A DNA stretch of 64,000 nucleotides from Palleronia caenipelagi (GTDB lineage: Bacteria > Pseudomonadota > Alphaproteobacteria > Rhodobacterales > Rhodobacteraceae): NCBI RefSeq assembly GCF_007004065.1, contig NZ_VFSV01000006.1, positions 1 through 64,000 on the forward strand. Direction: 5' to 3'. Below are positions 36,954 through 48,804 of this stretch, piece after piece; position 1 is the stretch's first letter; each line of letters starts with the position of its first letter. Under the pieces are notes generated by a model, which saw nothing but the letters and a program-made list of their open reading frames with translations, was not told the DNA's origin and searched no databases. The translations under genes and the position numbers were made by a program.

Positions 36954-37103
36954 CCCCTTTTCAAACGCGGCTTGATGCTGTATCCGACCGCTCGAACATG
37001 CGTGTGAGGCCCGCTCTGGCCGGATCGTCCCGGTAATGAACCCGGGCCTGACGGGTCTTCCGCACGTACAGACATACTATGTGACCCGAAAGGCAGAGAT
37101 CCC

Positions 37104-37367
37104 ATGGCAAATACGCCCCAGTCCAAGAAACGCGCCCGTCAGAACGAGCGTCGCTATGCCGTAAACAAAGCCCGCCGTTCGCGCATTCGCACCTATCTGC
37201 GCAAAGTTGAGGAAGCCATCGCGTCCGGCGATTCGGCTGCGGCCAAGGACGCGCTCCGCGCCGCCCAGCCCGAACTGATGCGCGGCGTCACCAAGGGTGT
37301 GATGCACAAGAACACCGCTGCACGCAAAATGTCACGCCTGTCGGCTCGGGTGAAAACACTCGGCTAA
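37104..37367 (+). CDS. rpsT: 30S ribosomal protein S20
   Basis: The 87-residue basic protein binds 16S rRNA in the small subunit. It begins [17 protein letters not shown] and has the helical pattern [17 protein letters not shown]-like [20 protein letters not shown] strong terminator follows 29 bp after the stop. Position just upstream of dnaA is typical of the family. Confidence 0.96.
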   Translation: MANTPQSKKRARQNERRYAVNKARRSRIRTYLRKVEEAIASGDSAAAKDALRAAQPELMRGVTKGVMHKNTAARKMSRLSARVKTLG

Positions 37368-37396
37368 CCGTATCGGTGATTGAATATCGCCTGACA

Positions 37397-37422
37397 AAGC
37401 GCGCCACTGGCGCGCTTTTTTT
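37397..37422 (+). terminator. Rho-independent terminator after rpsT
   Basis: AAGCGCGCC and GGCGCGCTT form a 9-bp stem with a 3-base loop, followed by further T residues (seven T in a row in all). Confidence 0.9.
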
Positions 37423-37859
37423 GTGGCTGGAAAACCACGCCGTGTCCCCCGGAAACAGGGCTGATAACTTGGCTCATAGATTCGCGTGCGGGAAAGATCC
37501 TTGTCAATCGCTTTGATCTGTTGCGCCGGATCGCCCCCCCTCGCTAATGTCCGAGGGCGATTCACGAAATGGGGCACAAGAGGCCGAGCGGATCAGAGAC
37601 AAGGCTGCTAAAAAACGAACTCTGATATCCGCTCCGACGATTAAAGCGGCGAAGCATTAGTCGATCCGGCCACACTGTATAGACCATGCTGGCAGGGAGT
37701 CACCCGGGCGTTTATGCCGGGATATTTCTTGTTTTTCACTCGGCAGGCGACCGCCTGGCCGACATGGTATCCGTGTGCTTCATCGTCGTGGTCGGCGGAG
37801 GTTCAGAGTCAGTTTGCAGGCTCTGATGTGACAAACACGACGGGGTATGGGGCGAGATA
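37423..37859. other. rpsT-dnaA intergenic region
   Basis: This 437-base region should contain the dnaA promoter. No cluster of DnaA boxes (TTATCCACA-like) and no AT-rich unwinding stretch is visible, so it is not obviously the replication origin. A CCCGG…CCGGG hairpin lies near 37706-37723. No gene is supported. Confidence 0.5.
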
Positions 37860-39227
37860 ATGACCGACGACATCTGGGGTGTGGCGCAGAATCGGCTAAA
37901 GACGCAGGTTGGTCAGAACAACTATGTCACGTGGATTGAACCGCTACGCTTCCGGGATCTTCAAGATGGCATCCTGACGTTCGACGTCCAATCGCAGTTC
38001 ATGGGAAATTGGGTCGAGCGCTATTTCGGCGATGCCATTCTGCGCGAAGTCGCCGCCATGGGTGAGGCCGTTGACCGCCTGAGCTTCGTCGTCAATCGCA
38101 GCCCGCGCCCTCCGAAGAGCGCCCCAGCTACGGCCCAGGAGCCCGTGCCCGCCCGCCCTGCGGCCCGCAGCAGAATGGGGCAGGAGAACGGTCTGCCGCT
38201 GGAGCCGCTCTACACCTTTGACACTTTCGTGGTCGGCAAATCCAACGAGCTGGCCCACGCCGCGGCCCGCCGCGTTGCGGATAGCGATGAGGTGAGCTTT
38301 AATCCCCTCTTTCTTTATGGTGGTGTAGGCCTTGGCAAAACGCACCTGATGCATGCCATTGGCTGGGAGTTGCGCAACCGCCGCCCCGACGCCAAGATCG
38401 TCTATGTCTCCGCCGAAGACTTCATGTACCGCTTCGTCCGCGCGCTGCGCGAAAAGGACATGATGGGCTTCAAGGAGATGTTCCGCTCCATCGACGTGCT
38501 CATGGTCGATGACGTGAAATTCATTGCTGGCAAGGATGCGACGCAGGAGGAATTCTTCCACACGTTCAACTCGCTGGTCGAACAGAAGAAGCAGATTATC
38601 CTCAGCTCGGACGCTGCTCCGGGGGAGATTGACGGGCTGGAAAAGCGCATCGTCAGCCGGTTGAACTCCGGTCTTGTCATCGACATCCACCCCACCAGCT
38701 ACGAGCTGCGGCTGGGCATTCTGCAGCGCAAAGTCGAGGTCTTTGGCGACCGCTGGCCCGGCGCCCGGATCGGCGATGGCGTGCTGGAATTTCTCGCCCA
38801 CAAGATCTCGTCCAATGTGCGGGAACTCGAAGGCGCGCTGACCAAGCTCTTTGCCCATTCCTCCTTCCTCGACAGGGAGGTTGATCTGGAACTGGCGCAG
38901 GAATGCCTGCGTGACATGCTGAAAACCGTGGATCGACGCACGACGATCGACGAGATCCAGCGCAAAACGGCAGATCATTACGGGATCAAGCTCGCCGATC
39001 TGATCGGCCCCCGTCGCAATCGCGTGTACGCCCGTCCGCGTCAGGTGGCCATGTATCTGGCCAAAGAGATGACCGACCGGTCACTGCCGGAGATCGCACG
39101 CAAATTCGGCGGCAGGGATCACACAACGATCATGTACGGCATCCGCCAGATCGAAAAGCTGTCGGCCACCGATTCGGCCTTATCCGAGGATCTGGATCTG
39201 CTGCGCAAAGCGCTGCGCTGGTCTTGA
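37860..39227 (+). CDS. dnaA: Chromosomal replication initiator DnaA
   Basis: The 455-residue AAA+ protein opens origin DNA. Domain I (1-80) contains NYVTWIEPLRF, followed by a Pro/Ala-rich linker. The ATPase domain has Walker A GGVGLGKTH at 154-162 and Walker B LMVDDVKF, where Lys stands in the place usually taken by Gln. The C-terminal DNA-binding domain carries the signature ARKFGGRDHTTIMYG. It leads the dnaA-dnaN-recF-gyrB group. Confidence 0.97.
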   Translation: MTDDIWGVAQNRLKTQVGQNNYVTWIEPLRFRDLQDGILTFDVQSQFMGNWVERYFGDAILREVAAMGEAVDRLSFVVNRSPRPPKSAPATAQEPVPARPAARSRMGQENGLPLEPLYTFDTFVVGKSNELAHAAARRVADSDEVSFNPLFLYGGVGLGKTHLMHAIGWELRNRRPDAKIVYVSAEDFMYRFVRALREKDMMGFKEMFRSIDVLMVDDVKFIAGKDATQEEFFHTFNSLVEQKKQIILSSDAAPGEIDGLEKRIVSRLNSGLVIDIHPTSYELRLGILQRKVEVFGDRWPGARIGDGVLEFLAHKISSNVRELEGALTKLFAHSSFLDREVDLELAQECLRDMLKTVDRRTTIDEIQRKTADHYGIKLADLIGPRRNRVYARPRQVAMYLAKEMTDRSLPEIARKFGGRDHTTIMYGIRQIEKLSATDSALSEDLDLLRKALRWS

Positions 39228-39320
39228 ACCGGGCCGATCCGGAGAAAACAGCCCAATCCCCCTTGAACACGCCGAGAATGCGGATAGCGTGACGCTCCCG
39301 GATCTGCGGTGGAGGATGAA

Positions 39321-40439
39321 ATGAAAGTCAGCATCGAACGGAACGCATTGCTTCGTGCGGTGGCCCGCGCGCAATCCGTTGTGGAACGCCGGAACACAAT
39401 CCCGATCCTATCCAATGTCCTGATTGAAGCCGATGGCGATGAGATACAGTTCCGGGCCACCGACCTCGATATCGAGGTGGTGGACAAAGCACCGGCCAAG
39501 GTCGAGCGCGCCGGATCCACCACCGTCAACGCGGTGCTGTTTCACGAGATCATCCGCAAACTGCCCGATGGCGCGCTGGTTAACCTCAGCGAAGATGGGG
39601 CCAGCGGGCGGCTGGATGTGCATGCGGGCCGGTCAAGCTTTCACCTCGCGACCCTGCCGCGGCAGGATTTCCCGGTCATGCAAACCGGCGACTATCAGGC
39701 GAATTTCAACGCCCCTGCCCCCGTGCTGCGGCGGCTGTTTGACAAATCCAAATTCGCCATCTCGACCGAGGAGACCCGCTATTATCTGAACGGCGTCTAT
39801 ATGCATGTGGCCGAGGGCGAGAGCGGGCGCGTGCTGCGCTGCGTGGCCACCGATGGTCACCGTCTGGCGCGGATCGATGCAGGTCTGCCGGAGAACGCAG
39901 AAACCATGCCAGGCGTCATCGTGCCCCGCAAGGCAGTGGGCGAGCTGCGCAAACTGCTCGACGATGACGAGGCAGAGATTGCGGTGTCGGTGTCGGAGAC
40001 CAAAATTCGCTTCGCCACGCCGGATATTACCCTGACGACGAAGGTCATTGACGGGACCTTCCCGGATTATCACCGGGTGATCCCGGCCAATAACACCCGT
40101 AAGCTCGAAGTGGATGCGAGCGACTTTGCCCATGCGGTGGACAGGGTGGCCACAGTGTCGTCCGAGCGGTCGCGCGCTGTGAAGCTCCAGATCGAGGAAG
40201 ACAAGCTGACCCTCTCGGTCAAGGCGCCCGATTCGGGCAATGCCGAGGAGGAGCTGGTAGTCGCCTATGGTGACGAGCCTCTGGAGATCGGCTTTAACGC
40301 CAAATACCTGCTGGAGATCGCCGGTCAGGTGGATCGGGAAAACGCGGTGTTTCTGTTCAATTCCCCCGGCGACCCGACCTTGGTGCGCGAGGGAAGTGAC
40401 ACATCGGCGGTTTATGTCGTGATGCCGATGCGTGTGTGA
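39321..40439 (+). CDS. dnaN: DNA polymerase III beta sliding clamp
   Basis: The 372-residue protein forms the ring that tethers DNA polymerase III. It begins MKVSIERNALLRAVARAQSVVERRNTIPIL (start 39321 after GGAGG) and ends with YVVMPMRV, the usual clamp terminus. Three repeated clamp domains fill the length. A palindromic leader element separates it from recF. Confidence 0.97.
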   Translation: MKVSIERNALLRAVARAQSVVERRNTIPILSNVLIEADGDEIQFRATDLDIEVVDKAPAKVERAGSTTVNAVLFHEIIRKLPDGALVNLSEDGASGRLDVHAGRSSFHLATLPRQDFPVMQTGDYQANFNAPAPVLRRLFDKSKFAISTEETRYYLNGVYMHVAEGESGRVLRCVATDGHRLARIDAGLPENAETMPGVIVPRKAVGELRKLLDDDEAEIAVSVSETKIRFATPDITLTTKVIDGTFPDYHRVIPANNTRKLEVDASDFAHAVDRVATVSSERSRAVKLQIEEDKLTLSVKAPDSGNAEEELVVAYGDEPLEIGFNAKYLLEIAGQVDRENAVFLFNSPGDPTLVREGSDTSAVYVVMPMRV

Positions 40440-40450
40440 CGGACCTGGGC

Positions 40451-40515
40451 TGGGGCTCTGCCCCGCCTGCCCTGATGGGCAGACTCCCCGTGGTATTTTT
40501 TAGACAAAAAGAGAG
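40451..40515 (+). repeat. Palindromic leader element, copy C (before recF)
   Basis: In the recF direction the order is GGGGCTCTGCCCC, an inner inverted repeat (CTGCCCTGATGGGCAG), CCCCGTGGTATTTTT, then an A-rich purine stretch ending AAAAAGAGAG. It lies between dnaN and recF and ends 12 bp before the recF start. It is the only copy on the plus strand. Confidence 0.6.
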
Positions 40516-40527
40516 GGGGGCGCGGGG

Positions 40528-41619
40528 GTGTATCTGACGCGTCTCGATCTCAGCCATTTCCGGTCTCATAGACGTTCTGTGCTGGAGGTGGACAGTCGCC
40601 CTGTGGCCATTTGGGGACCGAACGGGGCGGGCAAGACCAATCTCATCGAGGCGGTATCCCTCTTGTCCCCCGGGCGGGGACTTCGGCGCGCGGCGGCGGA
40701 GGAACTGGTGCGACGACCGGAAGCGCTGGGTTGGCGTGTGGCGGCGGAGGTGACGCAGGGCGGGCTCGGCGAGGAGGTAGAGACCCGGGCCGAGCCGAAC
40801 CATGGGCGCACGGTGCGGATGAGCGGCAAGCTGGTCCCACAGGCGGCGCTGGGGCGGCTGGTGCGGGTGTTGTGGCTGGTGCCGAGCATGGACAGGCTCT
40901 GGATCGAGGGCGCCGACGGGCGGCGGCGGTTTCTGGACCGGATGACACTGTCCTTTCGCCCGGAGCATGCGGAAGTATCGCTGCGTTATGAGAAGGCGAT
41001 GCGCGAGCGCAACCGGCTCCTGAAGGATCAGGTGCGCGATCCAGCCTGGTACCGGGCGCTGGAAGTCACGCTGGCTGAGGATGGGGCGCGGATTACTGGT
41101 GCGCGTCAGGAGGCGGTGACGCGGCTTAGGGCGGCGCAGGACGATGCGGAGACGGGCTTTCCAGTATCAGAGCTGGAGATTGTCGAGGCGGAGGGGCCGG
41201 AGTTATCGGCCGAGGCGCTGGCGGAGGGCCGAATGCGGGACATGGCCGCCGGGCGGACCCTGATCGGGCCGCACCGTGCGGATTTGCGGGCAACCTATCG
41301 CGAGAAGGGCGTCCCGGCGGCGCAGTGCTCAACCGGCGAGCAGAAGGCCCTGCTTATTTCGCTGATCCTCGCCAATGCGCGTTCGCTGCGAGATGAAACC
41401 GGGGAGGCTCCGATCCTACTACTCGACGAGGTGGCGGCCCATCTGGATGCGGGGCGGCGGGCGGCGCTGTATGACGAGATCGAGGGGCTTGGTGCGCAGG
41501 CTTGGATGACCGGAACGGGACGGGAGCTGTTCGAGGAGCTGGGGTCGCGCGCGCAAGGGGTTGAAGTTTCGGAAACCGGCGGTGAAAGCTGCGCCGTTCC
41601 AAGGGACCTCCAACTATGA
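40528..41619 (+). CDS. recF: DNA replication and repair protein RecF
   Basis: The 363-residue SMC-like ATPase helps load RecA at gaps. Walker A is GPNGAGKTNLIEA, the signature is CSTGEQKALLISLILA, and the Walker B is ILLLDEVAAHLD. It starts at a GTG at 40528 in a GGGGG-rich context. It overlaps the next gene by 4 bp. Confidence 0.95.
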   Translation: MYLTRLDLSHFRSHRRSVLEVDSRPVAIWGPNGAGKTNLIEAVSLLSPGRGLRRAAAEELVRRPEALGWRVAAEVTQGGLGEEVETRAEPNHGRTVRMSGKLVPQAALGRLVRVLWLVPSMDRLWIEGADGRRRFLDRMTLSFRPEHAEVSLRYEKAMRERNRLLKDQVRDPAWYRALEVTLAEDGARITGARQEAVTRLRAAQDDAETGFPVSELEIVEAEGPELSAEALAEGRMRDMAAGRTLIGPHRADLRATYREKGVPAAQCSTGEQKALLISLILANARSLRDETGEAPILLLDEVAAHLDAGRRAALYDEIEGLGAQAWMTGTGRELFEELGSRAQGVEVSETGGESCAVPRDLQL

Positions 41620-42236
41620 CCCTCTCGCCCCTCGACCTGTCGCTCTACGCGGTCGCGTTGTTTGTGCTGTTCCTCACCCCCGGTCCTGTCTGGGTAGCGA
41701 TGCTGGCGCGGTCGCTCTCGGGCGGGTTCCACGCGGCATGGCCGCTGGCGCTGGGGGTGGTCGTCGGCGACGTGCTCTGGCCGCTGCTGGCGATCCTCGG
41801 CGTATCCTGGGTGTTGTCGCTCTATGGCGGGTTTCTGGATGCTCTGCGCTGGGTAGCGTGCGGGGTCTTTTTGCTGATGGGCGCGCTGATCCTGAAGAAC
41901 CGCGATGAAACCATCGCCAGTGACAGCCGCCTGACGCGGCCCGGCGTCTGGGCCGGATTTCTCGCCGGACTGGCGGTGATCATCGGTAACCCCAAGGCGA
42001 TCCTGTTCTACGCGGGCATGTTGCCGGGCTTTTTCGATCTGACGGCGCTGACCCGCTGGGACATCCTCGCAATCTGCGCGATTTCGGCCCTGGTACCGTT
42101 CTGCGGCAACCTCCTGCTGGCCCTCGGCGTGGATCAGGTGCGCAAGCTCCTGTCCTCTCCCGCCGCCATCCGCCGGACCAATACCGTCGCGGGCGGATTG
42201 CTGATCGCGGTGGGGCTCGCAATCCCCTTTATCTGA
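41616..42236 (+). CDS. LysE/RhtB-family exporter
   Basis: The 206-residue membrane protein has about six helices and the LysE-family opening FVLFLTPGPVWVAMLARSLSGG, with GNPKAILFYAGMLPGFF in the middle. These proteins export amino acids or related compounds. It begins in an ATGA overlap with recF, so the two are co-translated despite unrelated roles. Substrate unknown. Confidence 0.9.
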   Translation: MTLSPLDLSLYAVALFVLFLTPGPVWVAMLARSLSGGFHAAWPLALGVVVGDVLWPLLAILGVSWVLSLYGGFLDALRWVACGVFLLMGALILKNRDETIASDSRLTRPGVWAGFLAGLAVIIGNPKAILFYAGMLPGFFDLTALTRWDILAICAISALVPFCGNLLLALGVDQVRKLLSSPAAIRRTNTVAGGLLIAVGLAIPFI

Positions 42237-42262
42237 CACAATATCTGGTGGGTTCAGCGTGA

Positions 42263-44731
<2,469 letters not shown>

Positions 44732-44740
44732 TCTACACAG

Positions 44741-44767
44741 AAAAAGCGCCCCGGTTTCCCGGGGCGC
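44741..44767 (-). terminator. Terminator between gyrB and the vWA gene
   Basis: GCGCCCCGG and CCGGGGCGC form a 9-bp stem with a 4-base loop. The run of T follows on the minus strand, so it primarily ends the vWA gene; gyrB, which converges on it, may also use it. Confidence 0.85.
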
Positions 44768-44792
44768 CCGTCACTCTCTACACACCAAAACT

Positions 44793-47036
44793 TCAGGCGA
44801 GACCAAAGATATCGACGGCGGTGGTCATGCTCATATCGGGGATGCCGTCCTGATTATCGTCAAACCGGATCGTCAGTTCCGCAGTATTCAGGTCGCCGAA
44901 ATCAGCGTCCAGCCCCGACGCGGCCAGATCGAGCTGGAGACCATAGACCGTATCCACGAAGGCGTCAGGGTCCAGGCTTTGCGCGTCAATCATGGCACCG
45001 CTGGTGTCATAGGTGGTCAGGGTCGCCTCCACGATGCTTCCATCCGGGATTGGAGAGGCCAGCAGTGCTTCGCGCAACTCATCGCTCGAGAACACCTTTT
45101 CGGCGCCGCCCGTGTTGTCGATCCGCTGGAGCTCGACGAGGCTCGAACCGGCACCGACACCGATCGCCGTCACCTGAGCACGATCCTGAAGGCCGGCAAT
45201 AGTCGCATCACTGAATGCTCCTCCGTAGCCGTCGGTTAGGAACATCACAACGTTGCTCTCGGGGTTGGCCGGATCATCGTCTAGCTCATTGATCAACCTC
45301 AGGGCTTCCTGCCCAGCGCGATCAAAGTTTGTCCCACCAGCGGCCTGCATCGTCTGCAATTCGGCATCAATCGCATCGCCTGTAGCCGACATGCTTGCAG
45401 CATCACCGTCCAGCGTGAATGTTTCAGTCGCCGAATCCCAGGTGATGGTGTTGGATGGTGAATACGCGTTGAAGAACACGGTTCCGATCGTCACCTGCCC
45501 GGGTCCGAAGCCCTCTCCGGCAATCTCCCGATCCACGATCGACTCGGTTACAGCGTTCAGCCCCGCGATCTCAGCGTCGAGGATGGTGTTTGCCATACCG
45601 TCGCCATTCAGATCGCCAACCGGCGTACCGGCGAATGTGTTGAACGTACTACCAGACGTATCGACAACGTAGATCACATTGAGAGTCGGCTGGATCACCG
45701 CACCGAAGCTGATCTGCACCTGACCGTCGGTCGTACCGTCCTCAGTAGTGCCGTTCAGGAAGAGAGAAACGCCAATCTCCTGATTTGTGTTGGGGGTGAT
45801 CCCGCTCACCACAGACATGGTCTGGGAACTGCCCTCACCATAGATCGTTACGTCGACGGTCGCCGTCTGGGTTTCACCCTGACCATCCTCGATCGTGTAG
45901 GTGAAGGTGTCGGTCACCGATTGCCCATCGCCCATCGCAAGGAATGCGGGGTCGATCGCATAATCGAGGCCGTCGGCCGTTATGGTCGCCAGCCCAAAGC
46001 CACCGTTGACCGAGATCACCTGAATAGCCGAGCCGTCCGGGTCGGAGTCATTCGCCATGACGTCAAGCATCTCGGATCCCAGCGCACTTGCGGTGATCGA
46101 GTAGGCATCATCGCCGGCCACAGGCGCCTGGCTGCTTCCGACAATGTCGACCGTCACGGTCTGTGTCACCGCCGACCCATTCGAGTCCGTGATCGTGACC
46201 TCGTACGTCTCGGTGATGGTTTCCCCGAGTGTCAGAAAATCGACTTCAGCGTTGGCCACCGAGAAATCCCACGTGACCTCGCCGAGCGAATCTCCGGTTG
46301 CCGAGTTCGAAATCGCCGCGGTCAGATCACCGTATTGAGTGCCGGCACTCGAGCCGACATAACTGACGGCCACCGTATGCACGTCGTTCGTATCGGGGTC
46401 GACAAAGCCAATGACGCCGCTATCCACCAACGTCACGGACGGGTCGAGATCTTCTGTGACCGAGCCTGAACTGTCCGCAGCCAGAAGGGCCACGTCGTCA
46501 TTCTCGCCCATAATCATCAGTTCCACCGTCACGGTGTACACACCCGGCTCACCGCTGTCGTGGTCATGCAGGCAGATGCGGTGTCCGATGCCGAGGCCGT
46601 TGGCATCGGTGTGCCCGCGCCCGATCTGATGGCCGATGCGGTTGGTCAGTTCCGTTTCATCTACAGTCCCCTCAACGGTAAACGTGAAGCTCTCTACGGC
46701 GAACTCGCCAGAGGAGAGATAGTCGAACTGGCCCAGGGGATTGTAGCTCAGCTGCCCGTCCGCGGTCAGGCTGATATCGCCACTCGTCAGACTGCGATCC
46801 GTCAACGAGAAGATCAGCGAGTCGGTCGTCGCGAGGCCGTCTGTCAGTGATGTGAGCAACGCCACATTTTCGCCGGTGGACAAGGACATCAACTCAGGAA
46901 GCTGAGGCTCGTCACCGCAATCATCGAGGGTCTTGCCGGTCTGCGCCAGCCACTCCGCAAACATCGCGTCCCAGTCTTGGGTGGTGGTTGCGTCAGAGCT
47001 TCCTACAATAGTGCTTTCAGTTGTATCTAATGCCAT
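44793..47036 (-). CDS. Large acidic repeat protein with cadherin/VCBS-like modules and a vWA domain
   Basis: The 747-residue acidic protein starts at ATG 47036 (GGAGG 5 bp upstream). It has no cleavable signal peptide. Residues about 80-420 carry beta-sandwich repeats of VCBS/cadherin type (APVAGDDAYSITA, DVMANDSDPDGSAIQVISV, TFTYTIEDGQGETQTATVDV). A vWA domain spans about 425-650 with a full metal site: DTSGST, a Thr in GGTNFDRA and LTDGYGG. Residues about 132-160 form an unusual His/Gly-rich insert. The C-terminus ends in Asp-rich calcium-binding-type sequence (FDDNQDGIPD). Such proteins are usually exported by type I secretion and act in adhesion. No transporter gene is adjacent. Confidence 0.85.
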   Translation of the reverse strand: MALDTTESTIVGSSDATTTQDWDAMFAEWLAQTGKTLDDCGDEPQLPELMSLSTGENVALLTSLTDGLATTDSLIFSLTDRSLTSGDISLTADGQLSYNPLGQFDYLSSGEFAVESFTFTVEGTVDETELTNRIGHQIGRGHTDANGLGIGHRICLHDHDSGEPGVYTVTVELMIMGENDDVALLAADSSGSVTEDLDPSVTLVDSGVIGFVDPDTNDVHTVAVSYVGSSAGTQYGDLTAAISNSATGDSLGEVTWDFSVANAEVDFLTLGETITETYEVTITDSNGSAVTQTVTVDIVGSSQAPVAGDDAYSITASALGSEMLDVMANDSDPDGSAIQVISVNGGFGLATITADGLDYAIDPAFLAMGDGQSVTDTFTYTIEDGQGETQTATVDVTIYGEGSSQTMSVVSGITPNTNQEIGVSLFLNGTTEDGTTDGQVQISFGAVIQPTLNVIYVVDTSGSTFNTFAGTPVGDLNGDGMANTILDAEIAGLNAVTESIVDREIAGEGFGPGQVTIGTVFFNAYSPSNTITWDSATETFTLDGDAASMSATGDAIDAELQTMQAAGGTNFDRAGQEALRLINELDDDPANPESNVVMFLTDGYGGAFSDATIAGLQDRAQVTAIGVGAGSSLVELQRIDNTGGAEKVFSSDELREALLASPIPDGSIVEATLTTYDTSGAMIDAQSLDPDAFVDTVYGLQLDLAASGLDADFGDLNTAELTIRFDDNQDGIPDMSMTTAVDIFGLA

Positions 47037-47561
47037 TTTTGCCTCCAAATACGTCGAGGCATACCGGTCAGAATCGCCAAAAAATCCTTTGGCATCCTAT
47101 CTTAAAAAAACTTGGCGACCAGTATGCTGCCGCAGAATAAATACCCGTAAGGGTCAAACAATATCCAAAGTGATATATGAAAAGACACGGTATTGCTAGT
47201 GTTTTTTATAAATTCACAGTCGAAGAAAAAGCCATTTTTAATACAGTGGCTTGCTTCTGAATGGTTCACTGGTCTTCACAGCCGACCGTACGAGACAGGC
47301 TCTGAAGACCGGCGCTGGCGACGCACACATCTTGGGGACGCACCGAACTCATCGTCGCCCCCAAGGACTGGAACATCCCAGTCTGGCGTATCCGACCTGA
47401 ACATGCTGCTTCGTGTGATCCGCCGCCCGTGCACGCCCGTGAGACAAGGGCGACAGAGCATTCGGCATCCCGAGTGACCGACCGTATGGATGTGCCCGGA
47501 ACTATCTTGCGCAACTGACGAACTACGCTGTGGGTCGTTCACCACATATGATCAGGGACGG
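47037..47561. other. AT-rich upstream region of the vWA gene and adjacent gap
   Basis: The first 180 bases are clearly AT-rich and presumably hold the vWA promoter. The rest has several short frames without ribosome sites or family resemblance. No gene, RNA or repeat is supported. Confidence 0.45.
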
Positions 47562-47756
47562 CTAGACCCGCCGCCCTCGCTCAATCGCCACGAAGGCTTG
47601 CACCCCGCGACCGACAGGTTCGGGCTGCCTGCGAGACCAGACATTCCCCATCGTCTTGCTCCAGGATTTCTGAGCACGTCGTCTCAGCGTCTCATATCGC
47701 CGCAGCCGCCCCGCGACCTGCCGCCCAAAGCCTGAATCGATCACATGTTTCGCCAT
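47562..47756 (-). CDS. Small basic hypothetical protein (64 aa)
   Basis: ATG 47756 is preceded by GGGAGG at 5 bp, a strong ribosome site. The frame encodes 64 residues, Arg-rich (VAGRLRRYETLRRRAQKSW). No family is recognised. It diverges from bchG and so shares the bchG upstream region. The strong start signal is the main reason to list it. Confidence 0.4.
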   Translation of the reverse strand: MAKHVIDSGFGRQVAGRLRRYETLRRRAQKSWSKTMGNVWSRRQPEPVGRGVQAFVAIERGRRV

Positions 47757-47898
47757 AGTATCCTCCCAGACGCTGTGGGCGTTCACCATAACACAATGAC
47801 AAAAGATCAGACCCTCCCCTTTTGGCTAAAGTTGTTCAGACCCGCCATGACGCACGCCGAGCTTGCCAGACTCAGCATTTTAGGATTTTAATTTACAT

Positions 47899-48804
47899 AT
47901 GAGTGTACATTTTGAATTACATCCTGATCGCAGCCTGCCCGAACCGACCGCGTTGCTCCGGTTGATCAAGCCAATCACATGGTTTCCGCCTATGTGGGCG
48001 CTGCTGTGCGGGGCCATCTCCTCCGGCGCACCGCTGCTCCCGAACTGGGCGCTGGTTGCAGTGGGGCTGATCCTCGCAGGACCGCTGATCTGCGGTATGA
48101 GCCAGGCCACGAATGACTGGTTCGACCGCCATGTGGACGCGATTAACGAGCCCGACCGTCCGATCCCGTCAGGCCGGGTGCCCGGGCGCTGGGGGCTGTA
48201 TATCGCCATTGCCATGACGCTGGCGGGCCTCGCGGTCGGCGCGACGCTGGGACCGTGGGGCTTTGGCGCGACGGTGGTCGCCGCCGTGGCCGCGTGGGTC
48301 TACTCCGCCCCACCGTTACGTGCCAAACAGGACGGGTTCTGGGGCACACTCCTCGTGGCGATCTCCTACGAAGGACTGCCTTGGTTCACCGGGGCCGCGA
48401 TCCTTTCGGCGGGCGCGCCCTCGTTCTTCGTCATCGTGATCGCGACGCTCTACGCCTTTGGCGCTCAGGGCATCATGATCCTCAACGATTTTAAGGCCAT
48501 CGAAGGCGACCGCCAGATGGGCATCCGCTCCCTCCCGGTGATCAAGGGTCCCCTCGTCGCCGGACGCATGGCCTGTACGATGATGATCCTGCCGCAATTC
48601 CTCGTCATCATGATGCTGATGATCTGGGACCGGTCGCTTTACGCACTGGCGATCAATGGGCTGGTCGCGGTGCAAATCCTGATGATGCGCCATTTCCTCA
48701 AGGACCCCACGGGCCGCGCGCTCTGGCTCTCGGGACTGGGCGTGCCATTCTACGTCAGCGGCATGATGATCGCGGCCTTTGCCATAAGGGGGCTCACCCT
48801 GTGA
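47899..48804 (+). CDS. bchG: Bacteriochlorophyll a synthase (esterifying prenyltransferase)
   Basis: The 301-residue UbiA-family enzyme attaches a geranylgeranyl group to bacteriochlorophyllide a. The opening LLRLIKPITWFPPMWALLCG and the Asp-rich substrate site NDWFDRHVDAINEPDRPIPSGR are diagnostic. About eight membrane helices. It overlaps the next gene by 4 bp, starting the bchG-transporter-bchP-idi operon. A PpsR-type palindrome lies over its first codons, suggesting redox and light control. Confidence 0.95.
   Translation: MSVHFELHPDRSLPEPTALLRLIKPITWFPPMWALLCGAISSGAPLLPNWALVAVGLILAGPLICGMSQATNDWFDRHVDAINEPDRPIPSGRVPGRWGLYIAIAMTLAGLAVGATLGPWGFGATVVAAVAAWVYSAPPLRAKQDGFWGTLLVAISYEGLPWFTGAAILSAGAPSFFVIVIATLYAFGAQGIMILNDFKAIEGDRQMGIRSLPVIKGPLVAGRMACTMMILPQFLVIMMLMIWDRSLYALAINGLVAVQILMMRHFLKDPTGRALWLSGLGVPFYVSGMMIAAFAIRGLTL
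47904..47921. promoter_or_regulatory. Candidate PpsR/CrtJ box over the bchG start
   Basis: TGT-N12-ACA with extended half-sites (TGTACA … ATTACA) starts 5 bases into bchG. The family consensus is TGTN12ACA. Its position inside the coding start is unusual; binding would still block initiation or early elongation. Confidence 0.45.

Noticed and set aside
37423-37859. Replication origin upstream of dnaA
   Set aside because: No DnaA-box cluster or AT-rich unwinding stretch is visible, and alphaproteobacterial origins are often not at dnaA.
46555-46640. Paired frameshifts in the vWA gene
   Set aside because: The odd His-rich segment keeps GC-rich third codon positions in the annotated frame, and neither other frame gives normal repeat sequence.
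47193-47477. Plus-strand frame of 94 codons upstream of bchG
   Set aside because: No ribosome site, no coding-like composition, and rival frames of equal length overlap it.
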